Source of the DNA: an uncultured Erythrobacter sp.
GTDB taxonomy: Bacteria > Pseudomonadota > Alphaproteobacteria > Sphingomonadales > Sphingomonadaceae
Direction of reading: 5' to 3'
Assembly (NCBI GenBank): GCA_947488755.1
Contig: CANLAD010000001.1
Coordinates: forward strand, 2,365,501 to 2,429,500
DNA length: 64,000 nucleotides
The notes under the pieces were generated by a model. That model saw only the letters and a program-made list of their open reading frames with translations. It ran no database searches and was not told where the DNA came from. Made by a program: the position numbers and the translations under genes. Below are positions 1 through 9,063 of this stretch, piece after piece; positions within the stretch are counted from its first letter, which is position 1; every line of letters begins with the position of its first letter.

Positions 1-506
1 ATCCCGATCGGCCAACCCTGCGGGCTGACGTCGAGCGCGAGCATGTCGGCGACTTCGTCCAGCGTCTCGAAGGGGTCGCGGCCCTCTCGGTCGACCTTGT
101 TGACGAAGGTGATGATCGGCACGTTGCGCAGGCGGCACACTTCGAACAGTTTGCGGGTCTGCGGCTCGATCCCCTTGGCCGCGTCGATCACCATCACCGC
201 GCTGTCGACCGCCGTCAGCGTCCTGTAGGTATCCTCCGAGAAGTCCTCGTGCCCCGGCGTGTCCAGCAGGTTGAACGTCACCCCCTCTCGCTCAAAGGTC
301 ATCACGCTGGAGGTGACCGAGATGCCGCGCTGCTGCTCGATCTTCATCCAGTCCGAGCGCGCACGCCGCGCTTGCCCCCGCGCCTTGACCTGTCCGGCAA
401 GGTGGATCGCGCCGCCCTGAAGCAGCAGCTTCTCGGTCAGCGTGGTCTTGCCCGCATCGGGGTGCGAAATGATCGCGAAGGTTCGTCTGTTGGAAGCGGC
501 CGTCAT
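1..506 (-). CDS. prfC: Peptide chain release factor 3 (RF3), N-terminal part, runs off window
   Basis: Cytosolic translational GTPase that recycles RF1/RF2 from the ribosome after peptide release. Only about 168 N-terminal codons are present; the 3' part lies beyond base 1. I translated this strand by hand from an ATG at 506. The GTPase signature is complete: P-loop HPDAGKTT at residues 15-22, switch [10 protein letters not shown] near 60-68, DTPGHEDF at 82-89 and NKVD at 136-139. The P-loop and switch sequence match RF3 rather than EF-G or LepA. The next gene is divergent, across about 120 bases. Family assignment is firm; nothing can be said about the missing C-terminal half. Confidence 0.93.
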   Translation of the reverse strand, partial: MTAASNRRTFAIISHPDAGKTTLTEKLLLQGGAIHLAGQVKARGQARRARSDWMKIEQQRGISVTSSVMTFEREGVTFNLLDTPGHEDFSEDTYRTLTAVDSAVMVIDAAKGIEPQTRKLFEVCRLRNVPIITFVNKVDREGRDPFETLDEVADMLALDVSPQGWPIG

Positions 507-626
507 GGGACGCGCGCTCTAGCCTGCCCGCAGCAGAGCGTCCATAGACGGCATCCTCCACGCCAAGCTGCAGGTTTTACCCAACTGTAACGCGCTTTAC
601 CGTAAGCGCCCAAGGGGAGGATGACC

Positions 627-1277
627 ATGCTCGGCACACTCAAACCGCTTCGCTACGCGGCCGGCCTTTTGCCCGCCCTCGGGCTCGTCCTGTGGATGGG
701 GCTGAGTGGCGACACGACCACCTATGCCCGCTCCCCCGCTGAGATACACAGCGCCCTAAAGGCTGCTCGCGTACCCACGCACGTGCTGGGCGAAGGAGTG
801 GCGGGCAGCCGGGTGCGGAGCGATGGGGAGAACAGGGTCATCACCGCCCTGGTGGACCCTGCCGGCGTGGAGCTCGTGCTTTTTGTTACGACGGTAGATC
901 CCGATGGGGAGGGATCGCAGGTCAGCACGGTCGTGCAGATGGCACCCGGTGACCGGGCGCAAGAAGCGCGAGATGCGCTGAAGAAGAATGCAATCGCAAC
1001 CGCGTTGCTCGAAAAGCTCGCGGATGAGCATGTCGCGGCGGCGATCGAGGAACGACCCTTCGACATGCTTTTTGCAGCCCCTCCGGGCGCGGCACAAATG
1101 ATCAGCGCGACACCCGGAATGCGCGACAAGATCGACGACGCGAACGCCTCCGCCAGCGACTTCGCCAAGACCCAGCAGGAATGGGCTGAGCACCAGCGCG
1201 AAGAGGAATTTCGCGAGCAATATGGCGATGATTGGGGCGCAAGCGGCGCCGATTCCTCCGATGGCTGGGGCGACTGA
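627..1277 (+). CDS. Hypothetical exported or membrane-anchored protein
   Basis: Unknown function. The first ~25 residues are basic then hydrophobic (MLGTLKPLRYAAGLLPALGL...), which fits a signal peptide or N-terminal anchor, with possible cleavage around the Ala-Arg-Ser near residue 32. The body is mixed alpha/beta-like with no motif I recognise. The tail is very acidic and rich in Gly, Asp, Ser and Trp. An upstream ATG at 621 is possible, but the GGGGAGG sequence abuts it directly, so the ATG at 627 with 6-base spacing is the better start. It lies divergent from prfC and convergent with pheT, 9 bases from the pheT stop. Probably an envelope protein limited to the sphingomonad group; that is inference. 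Confidence 0.7.
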   Translation: MLGTLKPLRYAAGLLPALGLVLWMGLSGDTTTYARSPAEIHSALKAARVPTHVLGEGVAGSRVRSDGENRVITALVDPAGVELVLFVTTVDPDGEGSQVSTVVQMAPGDRAQEARDALKKNAIATALLEKLADEHVAAAIEERPFDMLFAAPPGAAQMISATPGMRDKIDDANASASDFAKTQQEWAEHQREEEFREQYGDDWGASGADSSDGWGD

Positions 1278-1286
1278 CCCCCTCAC

Positions 1287-3665
1287 TCAACCGCGCAATT
1301 CTGCCCCTAATTTGGCTGCCGCCGCGATGACCTTTTCCGAAATCGCCTTGAGCTGCGCGTCGGTGTAGCTCTTGTCCTGCGGTTGCAGCGTCACTTCGAA
1401 CGCGAGCGATTTCTGCCCCCCGGGCACGCCCTCACCGGTGAACACGTCAAACACCCGCGCCGCGACGATGTCGGTCTTGTCCGCTCCCTTCACCGCGCGA
1501 ACCATATCGCCCGCAGACACATCCTCAGGCACCAGAAAGGCAAAGTCGCGCGTCACCGACTGCAAGGGTGGCGGCGCGAAGCCGGGGCGCGCGAAGCTGA
1601 CCGGGCCTTTGCCGTCCTTCTTGTGCGGGATGGCCTCGAGTTCGATTTCCAGCGCCGCGACCGGTCCCTCGATGCCGTATGATTTCAGCAGAGCGGGATG
1701 CAGCACGCCGAAGCTCGCCAGCCGGTTCTTCGGGCCAAGACGCAGGGTCGCGGACTGGCCGGGGTGATAGGCCTCGCCCGCCTCGCCCATGACCTGCAGG
1801 CGATCGACCGGCGCACCCGCTGCTTCGAGGAGGGTCAGGCACACCGCCTTCGCATCATAGGCATCAAAGCCTCGCGCCTTGCCCGTTTGCCAGCTTCGCG
1901 GCGTCGCCTCCCCGGCCAGCACGGCGGCAAGCGCAGGCTTCTCGTCCTCGCGCAGATACCGCCGTCCGATTTCGAACACTCGAGCGGAGGCCAGTCCCCG
2001 GTCGAAGCTGCGCTGAACCGCCGACAGCAGGCCGGGAAGCAGCGAAGGGCGCATGACCTTCATGTCCTCGCTGATCGGATTGGCGAGCGTCCAATCACCG
2101 CCGCCGAACCGCTCGGCCTCATCTTCGGAGATGAACGACCAGGTGATCGCTTCGTTCAAACCGCTTCCGGCCGCCGCCCGGCGTAGCTTGCGCTCAAGCA
2201 TCTGGTTCGGTGTTGCGGTGGGGCGTGCAACCCCTTCCGCGCGTGGAAGTGCGACGCTTTCGACCTGATCGAGCCCGTGGATGCGCACGACCTCCTCAAC
2301 CAGATCAGCGGGCCCCTCAATATCGTGGCGGCGCAAGGGGCAGGTGACCTGCCAATCGTTTGCGACCTCGAAATCGAGACTTTCAAGTATGCGGCGCTGC
2401 TCGTTCTCGGCCACCTCGACCCCACCGAGCTTCGCTGTCAGGGCAGGATCGAACGCGACCACCTTACGCTCGCTTGGCGGCGATCCCGCGCGCGACACGG
2501 CGCTTGCCGTTCCGCCCGCCAGTTCGACGATCAGGCCAGTGAGCAGCTCCAGCCCTTTGTCGAGAAACGCCGGGTCCACCCCACGCTCGAACCTGGTGCG
2601 CGCATCGCTCGCCAAACCAAGCTTGCGCCCGGTAACGCCGATCCGCGCCGGCTCGAAATAGGCGATTTCGAGCAGCACGTCGGTGGTCTGGTCCGATACG
2701 CCCGAATCCGCGCCGCCCATGATCCCGGCAATGTCATGGACCTGGCGATCATCCGCGATCACCACCATGCTCTCATCGAGCGTGTAGGTCTTGTCGTTGA
2801 GCACCGTGACCTGCTCGCCCGGTTCAGCCCGGCGCGCCACCACCGCACCCGACAGCTTCGCCAGATCATAGGCATGGGCCGGGCGGCCATAGGCGAGCAT
2901 CAGGTAGTTGGTCAGGTCCACCAGCAGCGAAATCGGCTTTTGCCCTGCGCTCTTCAGCCGCTGTTGCAGCCAATCGGGCGAAGGACCGTTGGTGACGCCC
3001 ATGATGACGCGGCCATAGAAGGCGGGGCACCCGTCGGGATCGTCGGTGCGAATGTCGATCGGGCATTCGCCGCTCGCCTCGAACCCGGGAATGGCGATCG
3101 GTTTCAACGTGCCGAGGCCCGCCGCCGCAAGGTCGCGCGCAATGCCGTAGACGCCCATGCAATCGGGCCGGTTGGGCGTGATCGCGACGTCGATGATCGG
3201 CGACGAGCCCTGATAATCGGCGAAGCTGTAGCCCACCGGCGCATCGTCCGGCAGTTCGATTATCCCGTCGTGATCCTCGCCCAGTTCAAGTTCGCGGCGC
3301 GAGCACATCATGCCATTCGATTCGACGCCCCGGATCGCCGCTTTGCGGAGCTCCATCCCGTTCGCCGGGACCACCGCGCCAGGCTGTCCGAGCACGCCCT
3401 TCATTCCGGCACGCGCATTGGGCGCGCCGCATACGACCTGCAGCGGTTCGCCCTCTCCGGTATCGACGCTGAGCACTTGCAGCTTGTCGGCATCGGGGTG
3501 CTTTTCGGCGGTCAGAACCTTGGCGACGGTGAAGCCTGCAAGCCGCTCCGACGGATCCTCGACGCCTTCGACCTCAAGCCCGATGGCGTTGAGCGTGTCT
3601 GTGATCTGCTCAAGCGAGGCGTCGGTTTCAAGGTGGTCCTTAAGCCAGGTGGTCGAGAACTTCAT
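1287..3665 (-). CDS. pheT: Phenylalanyl-tRNA synthetase beta subunit
   Basis: Beta chain of the heterotetrameric PheRS, which charges tRNA-Phe in the cytosol. The 792-residue length is normal. The N-terminus ([20 protein letters not shown]) is the typical PheT start. It is followed by the OB-fold tRNA-binding domain (about 40-150), the B3/B4 editing region, B5, the catalytically inactive core and the C-terminal ferredoxin-like anticodon-binding domain (last ~95 residues). The frame stays open another 165 bases upstream, but that part overlaps pheS. The true ATG at 3665 overlaps the pheS TGA as ATGA, so the two are translationally coupled. Confidence 0.97.
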   Translation of the reverse strand: MKFSTTWLKDHLETDASLEQITDTLNAIGLEVEGVEDPSERLAGFTVAKVLTAEKHPDADKLQVLSVDTGEGEPLQVVCGAPNARAGMKGVLGQPGAVVPANGMELRKAAIRGVESNGMMCSRRELELGEDHDGIIELPDDAPVGYSFADYQGSSPIIDVAITPNRPDCMGVYGIARDLAAAGLGTLKPIAIPGFEASGECPIDIRTDDPDGCPAFYGRVIMGVTNGPSPDWLQQRLKSAGQKPISLLVDLTNYLMLAYGRPAHAYDLAKLSGAVVARRAEPGEQVTVLNDKTYTLDESMVVIADDRQVHDIAGIMGGADSGVSDQTTDVLLEIAYFEPARIGVTGRKLGLASDARTRFERGVDPAFLDKGLELLTGLIVELAGGTASAVSRAGSPPSERKVVAFDPALTAKLGGVEVAENEQRRILESLDFEVANDWQVTCPLRRHDIEGPADLVEEVVRIHGLDQVESVALPRAEGVARPTATPNQMLERKLRRAAAGSGLNEAITWSFISEDEAERFGGGDWTLANPISEDMKVMRPSLLPGLLSAVQRSFDRGLASARVFEIGRRYLREDEKPALAAVLAGEATPRSWQTGKARGFDAYDAKAVCLTLLEAAGAPVDRLQVMGEAGEAYHPGQSATLRLGPKNRLASFGVLHPALLKSYGIEGPVAALEIELEAIPHKKDGKGPVSFARPGFAPPPLQSVTRDFAFLVPEDVSAGDMVRAVKGADKTDIVAARVFDVFTGEGVPGGQKSLAFEVTLQPQDKSYTDAQLKAISEKVIAAAAKLGAELRG

Positions 3666-4762
3666 GCGCGCGCTCCCACGCCGCCGGACAGCGTCGGCTG
3701 GTCGAAGGGTGAAAAGCCGTAATGCTCGAGCCAGCGCGGGTCGCCATCGAAGAAGGCGCGCAAATCGTTCATGCCGTATTTGAGCATCGCGATCCGGTCG
3801 ATCCCGAGGCCGAAGGCAAAGCCCTGCCATTCGGCCGGGTCGAGCCCGACCATTTCAATCACACGGGCATTCACCATACCGCTGCCGCCCAGCTCCATCC
3901 AGTCATAGCCCTCATCATCGCCGTGCCCGCCCACCACGCGGCGGTCCCCCTCGTTCGAATAGCCGACATCGACCTCGACGCTGGGTTCGGTGAAGGGGAA
4001 GTAGGACGGGCGTAGGCGCAGGACGATATCCTCGCGCTCGAAGAACGCCTTGAAGAAGGTTTCCAGCGTCCATTTCAGGTGCCCGAGATGGATGTCGCGG
4101 TCGATCACCAGACCTTCGACCTGATGAAACATCGGCGTGTGGGTCGCGTCGCTGTCCGAACGGTAAACCCGGCCCGGCGCAATGATTCGGATCGGGGCAC
4201 CCTGCTTCTTCATGCTCCGAATCTGCACAGGCGATGTGTGCGTGCGCAGCAACATGCGGTGTTCCGCCCCATCTTCTTCCGGGAAATAGAACGTGTCGTG
4301 CATCGCGCGCGCCGGGTGCGTCTCGTCCATGTTGAGCGCGGTGAAGTTGTGCCAGTCGTCCTCGATCTCCGGCCCTTCAGCGACCGCGAAGCCGAGATCG
4401 GCGAAGATTTCGGCGAGTTCGTCCATGACCTGGCTGACCGGGTGGATCGAGCCTTTGGGCTTCTCCGGCGCGGGCAATGTCAGGTCGATCGTCTCGCTCG
4501 CCAGCCGGGCTTCGAGCGCCGCCGCTTCCAGCACCGCGCGTCGCGCATCGATCGCTTCGGCGATGTCGCTGCGCACCGCCTGGATCGCTGGCGCTGCCTG
4601 TTTGCGCTCGTCCGCGCTCATCGCGCCGAGCGTCTTCAATTCGAGGCTCACCCACCCCTTCTTTCCAAGCGCCGCAACGCGCTGTTCGTCGAGCGCATCG
4701 AGCGAGGGTGCGGCGGCGATCGCGGCTAGCGCCGCGTCCTTGCGGGAAGTGAGGTCGGTCAT
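3662..4762 (-). CDS. pheS: Phenylalanyl-tRNA synthetase alpha subunit
   Basis: Catalytic alpha subunit of PheRS, 366 residues, the usual length. Residues 1-90 form the predicted N-terminal coiled coil that contacts tRNA. The class II core follows, with motif 2 at about 200-217 (ending FHQVEG) and motif 3 at about 317-335 ([18 protein letters not shown]). Its stop overlaps the pheT start by four bases. In many bacteria pheST directly follows rpmI-rplT; here an AraC-type gene lies between, so pheST may have its own promoter in the short 4763-4833 gap, where no clear promoter or leader attenuator could be recognised. Confidence 0.97.
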   Translation of the reverse strand: MTDLTSRKDAALAAIAAAPSLDALDEQRVAALGKKGWVSLELKTLGAMSADERKQAAPAIQAVRSDIAEAIDARRAVLEAAALEARLASETIDLTLPAPEKPKGSIHPVSQVMDELAEIFADLGFAVAEGPEIEDDWHNFTALNMDETHPARAMHDTFYFPEEDGAEHRMLLRTHTSPVQIRSMKKQGAPIRIIAPGRVYRSDSDATHTPMFHQVEGLVIDRDIHLGHLKWTLETFFKAFFEREDIVLRLRPSYFPFTEPSVEVDVGYSNEGDRRVVGGHGDDEGYDWMELGGSGMVNARVIEMVGLDPAEWQGFAFGLGIDRIAMLKYGMNDLRAFFDGDPRWLEHYGFSPFDQPTLSGGVGARA

Positions 4763-4833
4763 CGGTCTTGGCTTTCGAAACGAGCCGGTCCGCTAGCGTC
4801 AATCGCACCCATATGCAAAGCGCGTGTACCCGC

Positions 4834-5796
4834 CTAGCTCGCTTCCGGACGCGAGCCCGAATGCTCGCCCGAACGTTTGGGCGCATCGAGCGTCTGTGCC
4901 GCGCTGCCCCAGACGCGGGCGCGCGCTTCGACAAACGAGGACAGGATCGGATGATCGAGCGCGGCATACTCGCTCGGCGTCATGGTCATGAACTCGCAGA
5001 ATTCGCGCGTGAACTGCGCTTGATCGTGATAGTCGCGATCCATCACTTCGGTCCAGCGCGATCCCTTGTGAAGCATGAAACTGGTGAGGCTGCGCATGAA
5101 GCGCTGGCGGCGCATCAGCAGCTTGGGCGTGAAGCCGAAGTGCCGGCGACACACGCGTTCGAGCGTGCGAATGCTCATCGCGCAGGCATCGGCGAGATCG
5201 TTCACGGTGACATACTGGCCATCGACGAGCGCGGCGTGGACCCGCTTGATCCGTGGCTCATCCCGATGCGGCCGGGCCACCCGGTCCATCGTCTCGCCGA
5301 TGGCGGCGAGCTGGTCATCCACGCGCGCATCCGGATCGCACAACACTTGTAAAAGCGACTCGAACTTGCCGAAAACAGGATGTTCCGATCCGTCGCAGAT
5401 CACGTTGCTTGATTCATATGCATCGCCGCCGACAAAGCGCGCCCAGCCCAGCGGCAGGAAGCCGATGCCCCACATGCGCGCGGAGCCCAGCTCGAACTTG
5501 CAGGGCCGCGAGCTCGGCCCGAAAGCATTGAAGGCAACGCCTTCGACCCGCGATCCCTCTATTTCAGCGACAGGGCCGGAACCTGCGAAAAAGCGGACAT
5601 TGCCCCATTCGGGCATCAGCCGATCGCGTAGCCTCCCGCCATCGGCAACCTTGAGATCGAGCGTGTAGAAGCTGGTGAAACAGCCCTCGAACCTTTCTGG
5701 CGGGGCGTAGAACTCGGCATGCACGGTGTAGGGCTCGGGCGCGTCGAAGGATCCGCTTTCGCGCTGCTCGCCGCTGGTGTTTCTACCCTGGCCCAC
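4834..5796 (-). CDS. AraC-family transcriptional regulator
   Basis: Cytosolic DNA-binding regulator of 320 residues. The N-terminal ~170 residues form a ligand-sensing domain of unknown specificity. The double helix-turn-helix lies at about 198-272: HTH1 around LADACAMSIRTLERVCRRHF and HTH2 around DQAQFTREFCEFMTMTPSEY. A C-terminal tail of about 40 residues follows. The start is GTG at 5796 and is uncertain, because the only purine-rich sequence upstream is GC-rich. It sits between rplT and pheS, splitting a normally continuous translation operon. Two 17-base direct repeats lie 56-94 bases upstream and are good candidates for its own operator. The regulator at 10248-11129 has the same architecture. 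Confidence 0.88.
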   Translation of the reverse strand: MGQGRNTSGEQRESGSFDAPEPYTVHAEFYAPPERFEGCFTSFYTLDLKVADGGRLRDRLMPEWGNVRFFAGSGPVAEIEGSRVEGVAFNAFGPSSRPCKFELGSARMWGIGFLPLGWARFVGGDAYESSNVICDGSEHPVFGKFESLLQVLCDPDARVDDQLAAIGETMDRVARPHRDEPRIKRVHAALVDGQYVTVNDLADACAMSIRTLERVCRRHFGFTPKLLMRRQRFMRSLTSFMLHKGSRWTEVMDRDYHDQAQFTREFCEFMTMTPSEYAALDHPILSSFVEARARVWGSAAQTLDAPKRSGEHSGSRPEAS

Positions 5797-5851
5797 GCGC
5801 CCCGCCCCATCGATAAGAAAGCCGCTCAGAACCTATCTGATCGGCGCTTTC

Positions 5852-5890
5852 TGTCGCTTTCCTACAATCCTTTTGTCGTTTTCCTACAAT
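5852..5890. promoter_or_regulatory. Tandem 17-bp direct repeat, candidate AraC operator
   Basis: TGTCGCTTTCCTACAAT (5852-5868) recurs as TGTCGTTTTCCTACAAT (5874-5890): one mismatch in 17, with starts 22 bases apart, about two helical turns. Same-face direct repeats of this length are the classic arrangement bound by an AraC-family monomer pair. They lie just upstream of the divergently read end of rplT and immediately 5' of the AraC gene, so autoregulation is the simplest reading. The sequence is AT-richer than its surroundings. Binding is inference. Confidence 0.55.
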
Positions 5891-5910
5891 TGCGGGATGA
5901 ATGCAACGAC

Positions 5911-5949
5911 AGAAGGGGCTCGGCGCCGCTGTGCGCCAGAGCCCCTTCT
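5911..5949 (-). terminator. Hairpin downstream of rplT, probable terminator
   Basis: Perfect 11-bp stem, AGAAGGGGCTC at 5911-5921 against its complement at 5939-5949, with a further inner GGCGC/GCGCC stem. It lies 74-112 bases past the rplT stop, between rplT and the AraC gene. In the minus-strand direction the run after the stem is only weakly T-rich (GTCGTT), so termination strength is uncertain. If it works, it separates rpmI-rplT from the AraC and pheST genes. Confidence 0.5.
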
Positions 5950-6022
5950 TCAGACTAAGGTCGAGGCCTCTTGCGATAGGACAACGCCGCGAAGAGCGCA
6001 GCGCGTTTCAGTCCGACAGCCT

Positions 6023-6382
6023 TTAGGCAGGAAGCGCCTTCTTCGCCTGCGCGATGATGGTCTTGAACGCCGCTTCCTCGTTCATGGCGAGATCGGCCAT
6101 GACCTTGCGATCGAGCTCGATCCCGGCAAGCTTCACGCCGTGCATGAACTGCGAATAGGTCAGGCCCTCGGCCCGAACGGCTGCATTGATGCGCTGGATC
6201 CACAGGGCGCGGAAGCTGCGCTTTTTAACCTTGCGGTCGCGATAGGCGTACTGGCCGGCCTTCTCGACCGCCTGACGCGCGATGCGGATGGTGTTCTTGC
6301 GACGACCGCGATAGCCCTTGGCCTGGTCGAGCAGTCGCTTGTGCTTCTGGCGTGTGGTCACGCCGCGTTTGATGCGAGGCAT
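6023..6382 (-). CDS. rplT: 50S ribosomal protein L20
   Basis: Large-subunit protein that binds 23S rRNA early in assembly; in many bacteria it also represses its own operon. At 119 residues it has normal length, with the typical N-terminus [15 protein letters not shown] and the rRNA-binding [20 protein letters not shown] region. It follows rpmI on the same strand after an unusually structured 135-base gap containing a perfect 27-bp inverted repeat. infC, which often heads this operon, is not present upstream. Confidence 0.98.
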   Translation of the reverse strand: MPRIKRGVTTRQKHKRLLDQAKGYRGRRKNTIRIARQAVEKAGQYAYRDRKVKKRSFRALWIQRINAAVRAEGLTYSQFMHGVKLAGIELDRKVMADLAMNEEAAFKTIIAQAKKALPA

Positions 6383-6417
6383 TGTCTTATGTTCCTTTCA
6401 GTCACGATGCCCGGGGC

Positions 6418-6490
6418 CCCGCTCCCTCCACCCTTCCACCCGGATTTTCACACCGGAGTATGATCCGGGTGGAAGGGTGGAGGGAGCGGG
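6418..6490. repeat. 27-bp perfect inverted repeat between rpmI and rplT
   Basis: Left arm 6418-6444 and right arm 6464-6490 are exact reverse complements over 27 bases; the core arm begins GCTCCCTCCACCCTTCCACC. The loop is 19 bases (6445-6463). The transcript would fold into a very stable hairpin between two genes normally co-translated at fixed ratio. It is neither followed nor preceded by a T-run in the transcribed (minus) direction, so a simple intrinsic terminator is unlikely. A processing or attenuation element, or a palindromic mobile repeat, are alternatives. Confidence 0.9.
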
Positions 6491-6517
6491 TGGCTTGGCC
6501 CGGCGGCTAAACGCCGA

Positions 6518-6721
6518 TCAATCCAACCCGTAGGGCGCCCATTTCTTGACGGCGGCCCAGTCGGCCTTGGCGAGCACCTTGGTGCCGCGTTGCTGGCGGA
6601 TATACTTCGCATTGTGGCTGATCAGGCGGTGGCGCTTGCCCGCGACACCGTGCTTGACCTTGCCGGAAGCGGTGAGCTTGAAGCGCTTCTTCACGCCGCT
6701 CTTGGTCTTAAGCTTGGGCAT
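6518..6721 (-). CDS. rpmI: 50S ribosomal protein L35
   Basis: Small basic protein of the large ribosomal subunit, 67 residues. The N-terminus [20 protein letters not shown] and the [11 protein letters not shown] segment are diagnostic. An ATG two codons upstream (6727) exists, but AGGAG abuts it; the ATG at 6721 has the ribosome-binding site at the correct distance. First gene of rpmI-rplT. No infC precedes it and the 366 bases upstream show no recognisable gene. Confidence 0.96.
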   Translation of the reverse strand: MPKLKTKSGVKKRFKLTASGKVKHGVAGKRHRLISHNAKYIRQQRGTKVLAKADWAAVKKWAPYGLD

Positions 6722-7087
6722 TTTCATCTCCTTTGATCAGAGACACGCTTGGCCAGCCCTGGCAGCCCGTGTGAGCCAGGCCGGTCGGTTGATTCGTGTC
6801 GTTGAAGCCGCGCGACATAGGCCGATGCGCGCCGCCAGGCAAGGGGGCACGGGCCTTTCGGGCAATCGCTATTCGGAGCCGGAAGTCGAACTGACACACA
6901 TGTGGGGGTTTGGCGAAACTTCGTGTTTGATCGCATCCGTCCGCCAGTGCGGCCTCCGGCCGGGAACCGTGTCCGAAAGTGTGACCTTTCGCGAACGGCT
7001 TCGGCACCGGGTCGCCGGATGCGCCTGAGATCGTCTTGGTGCTCATGGCGCCTCTCATGCGGCATTGCGGGCGGGTAGGAAAGCGCT
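6722..7087. other. Intergenic region upstream of rpmI, no gene recognised
   Basis: About 366 bases without a convincing gene. It must hold the rpmI-rplT promoter (minus strand), but no clear -35/-10 pair stands out. A minus-strand frame from an ATG at 7046 is open almost to rpmI, but its predicted protein is Pro- and basic-rich and resembles nothing I know, so I treat it as noncoding. An L20-type autoregulatory leader could lie here; I could not identify its pseudoknot by eye. Confidence 0.4.
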
Positions 7088-7492
7088 TCAGCCTGCAAAC
7101 GCGGGGTGCCCGGTTTCCTCCAGCCAGCGAACGAAGTCGCCATGCGGGATCGGCTCGGCATCCTCCGGCAGATCGCCGGTCCACAAATAGGCCTGCGCCT
7201 GCGTTTCGCCAAAGCCATCCCATCCGTCGACCGCGACGGCCTTTCGTGCGTAGTCCGGGCCTTCGAACGCATCAATAGCGGCGATATCAACGCCCGATGC
7301 TTCGTGCAGCGTTCCGTGAACGGCGGTGGCATAGCGCGCCTGCGTAAGGACCAGCGCTGGATACCAGCCGCGCGGATCACGAATGGCGAAGAGCGCGCCC
7401 TCCACCGTCGCGGGCGCCCCGATACCAAGCCCTTCGAGGAACGGCCAATCACCCACGCCTTCGCGCAGGACGCCATAGAAAAAGAGGTTCAT
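7088..7492 (-). CDS. Gamma-glutamylcyclotransferase-like (GGCT/AIG2) protein
   Basis: 134 residues, typical of the GGCT/AIG2 fold. The start NLFFYGVLREG is the conserved 'FxYGxL' loop that binds the gamma-glutamyl group. The middle 'G-x-L-F-A-I-R-D-P-R-G-W-Y-P-A-L' and 'DAFEGPDY' segments match the family, with the acidic residue in the latter (near 75-80) as the candidate catalytic Glu. The frame is open upstream but the domain begins exactly at the ATG at 7492, so I start there; no strong ribosome-binding site is visible. The substrate is unknown: glutathione-derived dipeptides or gamma-glutamylamines are possible. It appears monocistronic. Confidence 0.85.
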   Translation of the reverse strand: MNLFFYGVLREGVGDWPFLEGLGIGAPATVEGALFAIRDPRGWYPALVLTQARYATAVHGTLHEASGVDIAAIDAFEGPDYARKAVAVDGWDGFGETQAQAYLWTGDLPEDAEPIPHGDFVRWLEETGHPAFAG

Positions 7493-7598
7493 GAAAAATT
7501 CGCCCGGCGGGATTTGAGATGATGCGTAAATCGGATCTTCTGCACGTCTTTCCAAGCCGGATCTGCAAATCCCTAGGCGTGGGATGTGGACGCACCGC

Positions 7599-8957
7599 TT
7601 ACTCCAGACGGTAGGTCAGCCCCTCCGGCTGGCGCTCGATCCTCGCGTTGAGCTCCATTGTGCCCGGCACAATGCGCTCCAAAAGAACGCTACCAAAGCC
7701 GCTGCGCACGCCATGATTACCCGACGGTTGGATCGGAGGGCCACCGCGTTCACGCCAGGTGAAGCTGGTCATCATATCCGCATCGTCGGCTGTCAGAGTG
7801 ATGTCGACCGTTCCACCTGCACGCGACAGCGCGCCGTATTTCGCCGCATTGGTCGCCAGTTCGTGGATCGCAAGACCGATCATCGATGCGCTACGTTCAG
7901 GCACATTGCATGGCGGGCCGCTTATCTTCAGGGCGCTTTTGTTCCCCTCGACATAAGGAGCAAGCTCCATGGAGATCAGGTCACGCACCGGCATATCCGA
8001 CCATTCTGTCTTGAGCAGTGCGTCATTCGCCCGCGCAAGGGCGACAAGCCGGTCGTCGAATTTCGCCTTGAAATCGTCCAGGTCATCGCTCTGCCCGGCA
8101 ATCATCCGCATGAGCGACTGAACATTGGAGAAAATGTTCTTCACGCGGTGCTGCAATTCAGCCACGTGGATTTCGCGCTGGCGCTCCGCCCGGCGTTGTT
8201 GAGTTATATCGACCCCGGAAGTGACGATCTCACAGACCTGTCCTTTTTCGTCCATCAGCGGGGTCAGTTGCACGTCGAGATCGATCAGCCCGTCATGCGC
8301 CGTCTTGGCGGCGAGTTCGAAACGCTGCAACTCGCCTGCTTGCGCATCTTCGACCCGCGAACGCATCGCCGCGCGCACCACATCATCGTAATTCCACCAT
8401 GGGCAGTCCCAGAACGGCACTCCGCGCACATCCGAGCTCCTTAGGCCAGCCACATCCAGCGCTGGCCGATTGACTTCGCGAACGATGCCATCGGGGGCAA
8501 GGCTGGCGAGGAAAAAGTTGACCTTCTCGGCCAGTTCGCGCGATCGCGCCGTCTCGCGCTCGAGCGCGTCGATCAGGCTGGTGCTCTCGGAGCTTTCATA
8601 GACGCAACAGCCGAGATGATTGCCGTCTTCTCCATTGGGAACGGGGAAATAGTCGACTTCGAATTCGCGCATTACCCCCGGATGGGCAGGCGTTTCGACC
8701 AGCACGCGATGACCGGTACTGACCGCTCCGCCCTCGATGACGCGGCGCTGGACACGGGAAATGATGTCATCAACTTCGGGCACAAGCTCGTGCTGGAACC
8801 GACCGATATGATCCTCTTTCGATCGCCCGTTGATTTCCGCCAAGGCGGCATTGATCCGGATATAGCGTAATTCGCTGTCGAGCAGGGAGAAGCCGATCGG
8901 CGCGTGATCGAAGAACCGCGTGAGATCATCGTGCCGTGTGATGCGGACTTCATCCAT
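7599..8957 (-). CDS. PAS-domain sensor histidine kinase, HWE family
   Basis: Soluble sensor kinase, 452 residues, without membrane segments. A PAS domain spans about 10-120, a second PAS-like domain about 145-250, then an HWE kinase core. The phosphoacceptor His is at 270 in ELQHRVKNIFSNVQ, the N-box is at 365-377 (HELATNAAKYGAL) and the defining WRE at 401-403. A G-box-like GFGSVLLER follows near 420-428. HWE kinases are frequent in alphaproteobacteria and often act in light or general stress signalling; the first PAS lacks the flavin-binding NCRFLQ motif, so it is not an obvious LOV photoreceptor. No response regulator is adjacent, so the partner is unknown. Confidence 0.93.
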   Translation of the reverse strand: MDEVRITRHDDLTRFFDHAPIGFSLLDSELRYIRINAALAEINGRSKEDHIGRFQHELVPEVDDIISRVQRRVIEGGAVSTGHRVLVETPAHPGVMREFEVDYFPVPNGEDGNHLGCCVYESSESTSLIDALERETARSRELAEKVNFFLASLAPDGIVREVNRPALDVAGLRSSDVRGVPFWDCPWWNYDDVVRAAMRSRVEDAQAGELQRFELAAKTAHDGLIDLDVQLTPLMDEKGQVCEIVTSGVDITQQRRAERQREIHVAELQHRVKNIFSNVQSLMRMIAGQSDDLDDFKAKFDDRLVALARANDALLKTEWSDMPVRDLISMELAPYVEGNKSALKISGPPCNVPERSASMIGLAIHELATNAAKYGALSRAGGTVDITLTADDADMMTSFTWRERGGPPIQPSGNHGVRSGFGSVLLERIVPGTMELNARIERQPEGLTYRLE

Positions 8958-9063
8958 TCAGCGATGCCTTCCCGAAAAGCGACCTGGAGCCGGTAGGGCT
9001 TATGTGAACATGCCATTAAATCGCATCGCAGTGAAGTCGAAAAATGACTGCGCGCGATCCGGT

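Noticed and set aside
2277..3722. 481-codon open frame on the plus strand
   Set aside because: Antisense to pheT; high GC content keeps such frames open. No recognised domain, and pheT is certain.
6722..7046. Minus-strand frame from ATG 7046 upstream of rpmI as a gene
   Set aside because: No ribosome-binding site, low-complexity basic product, no family resemblance and overlap into rpmI.
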